A stretch of 64,000 bases of DNA from positions 2,221,007 through 2,285,006 of the forward strand of contig KL662191.1 of the NCBI GenBank assembly GCA_000733415.1, read 5' to 3'. A program made the position numbers and the translations under genes. Shown piece after piece: positions 60,422 to 64,000 of this stretch (within the stretch, counting starts at the first letter, position 1; the number at the start of each line of letters is the position of its first letter). Origin of the DNA: [Leptolyngbya] sp. JSC-1 (GTDB lineage: Bacteria; Cyanobacteriota; Cyanobacteriia; Elainellales; Elainellaceae). Below the pieces are notes generated by a model. The model had not been told where the DNA came from and did not search any database. It worked only from the letters and a program-made list of their open reading frames with translations.

Positions 60422-63400
60422 CTATGCCACCACTGTCGTTCTCACCGAGAACACCGCATCGTTGAAGTCGAGGTCGAACCCGCGAGAATCTTCAAACGAA
60501 TAGCTGTTGCTCGATTTTCTGACGTGATCCAGCCCGGTTGGGTTGGCGGCTGCGAAGTCAAAGAAGACATCCTTGCTGCCACTGATGCCCTGCTCCACAC
60601 TGCCATCTGCCACAATGAATGGAGCATAGAGAGCACCACCCTTCAGGTTAGCGACCACAGGCTCTGTGCCGCGGATGCCAAAGCTGAAGCCATCGCCCTC
60701 GGTTTGGCTGCGCCGTAGAGCGGCTGCCGCATAGCCAGCATCTCCGGGCGCTAGGGAACTGCCCGTTAACGGATCGATCACCGTACCACTGGTGTCTTCG
60801 ATGCGGTAGAAGCCAACGGCGTTATTGAACAGCGCCTCCGACTGCGGGTTACGGATCTCCACCTTGGGCATGCCGGTCAGCGGACGCAGATCCAGCAGGT
60901 CGTTAGCGGGGGCAGGCACGGGGACTGCGGTGGAATCGAGCGTGAAGTTGAGTGTGTAGGCTCCGGTATTGATGCCAGAGTTGGGGAAGATGCGACCGCT
61001 GCCCGACGCCGGCTGGTTGGGGTCGTAATTGCGGTTGCCCAACTGAGCAACGCCCACATAGTAGACTCCGTCACCGGGAGCTGTAAACTCCAAGTAAGCA
61101 TCCCGACCAGATTGGAAAATCTCGCCTGGGGCAGGAGCTTCGGCGTTATAGGCCAACTCGACTCCAGAGGCATCAAAGATGCGGAGTTCGGTATCGACTC
61201 GCTGTTCACGGCTGGTTTCCGCAATGGAATAAGGTACCGAATCGACATCGAGCTTGATCGTTTCACCGGCTTTTAGCGTGATGGCATAGAGATCAACATC
61301 TTCGGAGGCATCAACGCCACTCCGACCTGAGATTGCACCTTTAACATTCGCTTCACCATATCGCAGGGATACCACATTGGCTGTTTCGAGTGTATCGTTT
61401 CCAGCGCTTCCTGTGTCGGTCTCTTGGGCAATGGGCGGCACATCCGCGGGCGTATCTACCAGCGTAAAGGTGGCGACTCCCGCCGTTGGGCTGACTTCAT
61501 AGCCAGCACCGGGTTGGAGGGTGAAGGTCGCCGTTTCTAGCTCCTCAGCCACACCATCATCGGCTACAGCAATACTGACGCTAGCGGTTGGTGACGTGAT
61601 GCGGAAGGTGAAACTCGTGTTATCGGGTGAAGCCGAAACTAGTTCACCGCCCTCAGCCGTCAAGCTCTTGGGGTTAAACTCCAGCATTTCTGGAGCAGCG
61701 ATCGTCACCAGCACTCCTTCATCAGGCGGGGGGGCACTGAGTCTGAAGTTGAGCTTGGCTACCGTTTGCTCCGATTCCACCAGCACCGCAGGCGATCCGG
61801 TGAGGCTGACCCGTACCTGCGAGTCGGGTGTATCAGCAATCGTGAACTTGACTTCACTGGCCTCTGAATTCACCGTGTAGCCAGGAGCATCGACCAGTTT
61901 GTAGGTGAAGCCTTCCAGCCCTTCAGAGGCTTCTTCTGGGGTGTAAATCAGCGGCAGTTGGGTTTCATCGAGGGCTTTGAAGCTAATGCTGGCTCCATTT
62001 TCCTTAATCTTGATGTAGAAGCCGCTGGCATCGAAGTTTGCAGGTGGGAATTCGGCTCCTGTAATTTTGGCTTTGGTCAAGTCTAAATCGCCCAGAGCAG
62101 CGCGGGTGGGGCTGTCTACGTAGACCAATAAACCATTGGGGGGAATGTCCCCTTTGACGTTGAAGGTGAGAGTAGTTTCGGTACCTTCCGATTCCACTAG
62201 CGCGGTTTGGCTGAGGCTGAGGCTGACTTCGGGTTCGGGTCCGGTTAGGACGGCAGCCTTGGCCTGCTCGATTGTGTCGTAAACTGTGACCGGCAGCGTT
62301 GCTTCCCCACCAATCTTGTAGCTGCTAGTTGGCAACAGCGAGAAATTGACCGTTTCGGGGCCGTCGGTTTCAATTTCCTCTTTGTTCTGCAATACAAAGG
62401 TGGCGTTGGCCTGGGGCTCAAATAAGGACAACTTAAAGCCAATCAGTTCGCCGCTGTTGCTGTAAATTGGTCCGTTGGTGTTGGCTCCGACCAGCAGCAC
62501 TCGCGCATCTTTATTGAGAAATTCGGCAATATCGGAGTCAGCTCGGATGAACACTTCTAATCCGTCTGGCGGGATTTCGCCGTCGGTTTGGAAGGAGAAA
62601 GTGAGCAAAGACTGACCACGCGCTAGCGAAGGAGCCAACGACTGTACCAGAGCTGGCACAACGATGTTATCGAAGTTGGGATTTTCAGCAGCCGGCAGCA
62701 CACCGTCGAATGTTCCCACTACCGTATCCATGGTCACAGTTGGCACATTGGCGGCTGGTGTTCCTGCTGAAGGTAAGGCCGTTGGTGCAGGCTGCTCTGG
62801 ATTCAGCTTGATCTCCAAATCGTATTCACCGCGGGTGTTACCGCTGCCGGTTCCAGCCTGGTTTGGATCATAGGCATTGTTGTTGGAACTGCTGACTGCA
62901 ACATAGTAGGTGCCATCAGTTTCAGCCGTGTAGCTGATGAAGGAGTCCAGCTTCCGGAAGAACACCTCATCGGGCGCGCTGCCGTTGTTGTTGAGGGCCA
63001 ACTCATTACCATTGGCGTCAAACAAGCGCAGCACCGTGTTGAAGCCAGTGTTGATGAAGTTGCCCAGATTAACGGCTGTAGCGTCCGTGTCGATGGTGAC
63101 GGTTTCACCAGCTTTGAGGGTGAACTTGTAGAAGTCTACATCTTCGGTCGCATCCACGTTAGGATTCGCAGAGTCGAAATCAATGCGGCTCTTGATCTTG
63201 AAGGTGGGATACAAATCGCTCAGCTTGGTATCGAAAGCGTTAGCAATCGTATCATTGGGTTCTCTCACTACAGTTGCGGGTGGAGCTTGATCGGCAGTGT
63301 CTACAATCGTGAACTGGCCTTCGATAGCATTGGGAGTCACTTGATAGGTCGGCCCATCTTGCAGCGTAAACACGGCAGTTTCTGGCCCTTCCGCTGCGCC

Positions 63401-64000
63401 ATCGTCGGCAACCGGCAGCTTGATCGTGGCGGTTTTCGCCGTGATCTTAAAATCAAATCCGGTTGGCGTAACTCTGGCAATTTCTCCACCTTCGGTTTCA
63501 ATCCCGGATAGATCAAACTCGCTGAGGTTAGGAGCCACCACCGAGACAACTAATCCTGCTTCCGGCGGGGTGGCGCTGAGGCTAAACTTGTGCACCGACA
63601 CGGTTTTCTCTGCTTCGATCAACACCGCTGGTTCGGTGGTTAATCCAACTTGAATTTGCGAGTTAGCATCATCGGCAATGTTAACTTTAACAGTGTCTTT
63701 GCCTTTAGCAGCGGTGTATCCTGGACCCGACTGAATTGCAAAGGTGAGTTCTTCGATGCCTTCCTGATCACCATCGTTGAACGCTTCGAGGGTAATGCTG
63801 GCCGTTTGCTCGGTGATCTTGAAATAGAACCCGCTCGATTGGAAGTTGGCCGGAGGAAAGACGCCGCCTTCGACTTTGGCATTCAAGACATCAAATTCGC
63901 TCAGTGCACCCCGCTGCGGACTCAAGACATAGACCAGTACACCTTCGGCTGGAGGCGGTTCGCTGAGGGTAAAATTCAACGTTAGAGCTGTGCCCTCTGT
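60422..64000 (-). CDS. Large extracellular protein: beta-sandwich repeats, PPC domains, DUF4114 (5' end outside window)
   Basis: At least 1190 residues; the frame is still open at the window edge and the first residues seen (TEGTALTLNF) are mid-repeat, so the start is missing. It has at least four Calx-beta-like repeats of ~110 residues (each with a motif like VESEGTETTLTF, then TxSPTASVSIAVADDG.AE..E.ATFTL), two PPC-like domains (NDTIANAFDT..., GNDTLETANV..., with DVDFYKFTLKAGETVTIDTD and DVDLYAITLKAGETIKLDVD) and a C-terminal DUF4114 domain (SFEDSRGFDLDFNDAVFSV). Such proteins are secreted, Ca2+-binding surface or matrix proteins. Confidence 0.88.
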   Translation of the reverse strand, partial: TEGTALTLNFTLSEPPPAEGVLVYVLSPQRGALSEFDVLNAKVEGGVFPPANFQSSGFYFKITEQTASITLEAFNDGDQEGIEELTFAIQSGPGYTAAKGKDTVKVNIADDANSQIQVGLTTEPAVLIEAEKTVSVHKFSLSATPPEAGLVVSVVAPNLSEFDLSGIETEGGEIARVTPTGFDFKITAKTATIKLPVADDGAAEGPETAVFTLQDGPTYQVTPNAIEGQFTIVDTADQAPPATVVREPNDTIANAFDTKLSDLYPTFKIKSRIDFDSANPNVDATEDVDFYKFTLKAGETVTIDTDATAVNLGNFINTGFNTVLRLFDANGNELALNNNGSAPDEVFFRKLDSFISYTAETDGTYYVAVSSSNNNAYDPNQAGTGSGNTRGEYDLEIKLNPEQPAPTALPSAGTPAANVPTVTMDTVVGTFDGVLPAAENPNFDNIVVPALVQSLAPSLARGQSLLTFSFQTDGEIPPDGLEVFIRADSDIAEFLNKDARVLLVGANTNGPIYSNSGELIGFKLSLFEPQANATFVLQNKEEIETDGPETVNFSLLPTSSYKIGGEATLPVTVYDTIEQAKAAVLTGPEPEVSLSLSQTALVESEGTETTLTFNVKGDIPPNGLLVYVDSPTRAALGDLDLTKAKITGAEFPPANFDASGFYIKIKENGASISFKALDETQLPLIYTPEEASEGLEGFTYKLVDAPGYTVNSEASEVKFTIADTPDSQVRVSLTGSPAVLVESEQTVAKLNFRLSAPPPDEGVLVTIAAPEMLEFNPKSLTAEGGELVSASPDNTSFTFRITSPTASVSIAVADDGVAEELETATFTLQPGAGYEVSPTAGVATFTLVDTPADVPPIAQETDTGSAGNDTLETANVVSLRYGEANVKGAISGRSGVDASEDVDLYAITLKAGETIKLDVDSVPYSIAETSREQRVDTELRIFDASGVELAYNAEAPAPGEIFQSGRDAYLEFTAPGDGVYYVGVAQLGNRNYDPNQPASGSGRIFPNSGINTGAYTLNFTLDSTAVPVPAPANDLLDLRPLTGMPKVEIRNPQSEALFNNAVGFYRIEDTSGTVIDPLTGSSLAPGDAGYAAAALRRSQTEGDGFSFGIRGTEPVVANLKGGALYAPFIVADGSVEQGISGSKDVFFDFAAANPTGLDHVRKSSNSYSFEDSRGFDLDFNDAVFSVRTTVVA

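Overview
The window looks like a chromosomal segment of a cyanobacterium, most probably a filamentous or Leptolyngbya-like one (genus is a guess). Support comes from scattered HIP1-type GCGATCGC octamers, a transaldolase with C-terminal EF-hands, a class I photolyase, a DUF3611 (Tic21-like) protein, a TIGR03118 protein, a WGxxGxx-type remnant, a STAND/WD40 protein and caspase/CHAT peptidase, and several families of short dispersed palindromic repeats. There are about 40 intact genes, one tRNA, at least six gene remnants and no rRNA or CRISPR.

Layout. 0-5 kb: an ABC-2 export pair behind a C/A-rich short tandem repeat, a DUF411 protein and a SulP anion transporter. 5-13 kb: a probable globin-cupin-Rieske operon with a Fur-box-like site at its head, an HD-domain protein, a Kef-type K+/H+ antiporter, a RibD_C-type reductase and a MITE-like element. 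13-19 kb: a Cache-HAMP histidine kinase, photolyase, a gamma-glutamyltransferase-like protein, tRNA-Pro(GGG) with a terminator, and a decayed IS4-like transposase. 20-36 kb: a stress/envelope-flavoured block (DUF3611, AI-2E permease, metallophosphoesterase, two lipoproteins, GH31 glucosidase, PRC-barrel protein, three two-component proteins) interspersed with fragments of WGxxGxx, DedA and Nramp genes. 36-39.8 kb: an FMN reductase, a secreted matrixin/RTX metalloprotease and two tandem small secreted paralogues.

39.8-46.9 kb is the most interesting locus: three co-oriented genes encode (in transcription order) a caspase-CHAT double peptidase with a GSGNVV repeat linker, a helical protein that shares a short GKF...IHIGD motif with it, and an nSTAND NTPase with 16 WD40 repeats. 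The last two overlap by ATGA. By family knowledge this resembles a STAND-controlled protease system of the conflict/programmed-cell-death kind; the exact three-component architecture and the shared motif are inferences worth testing.

47.5-50.3 kb is an NAD-salvage operon (pncB, nadD, an NrtR-like Nudix regulator with a damaged Nudix box). 50-56 kb: a large hybrid histidine kinase and transaldolase. 56-58.3 kb is a second gene graveyard (AraC tail, Uma2 gene with an in-frame stop, truncated TonB-receptor N-terminus carrying an in-frame dispersed repeat). 58.5-64 kb: two large extracellular proteins, the last running off the window.

All assignments were made by reading the sequence and recalling families; no database search was run.
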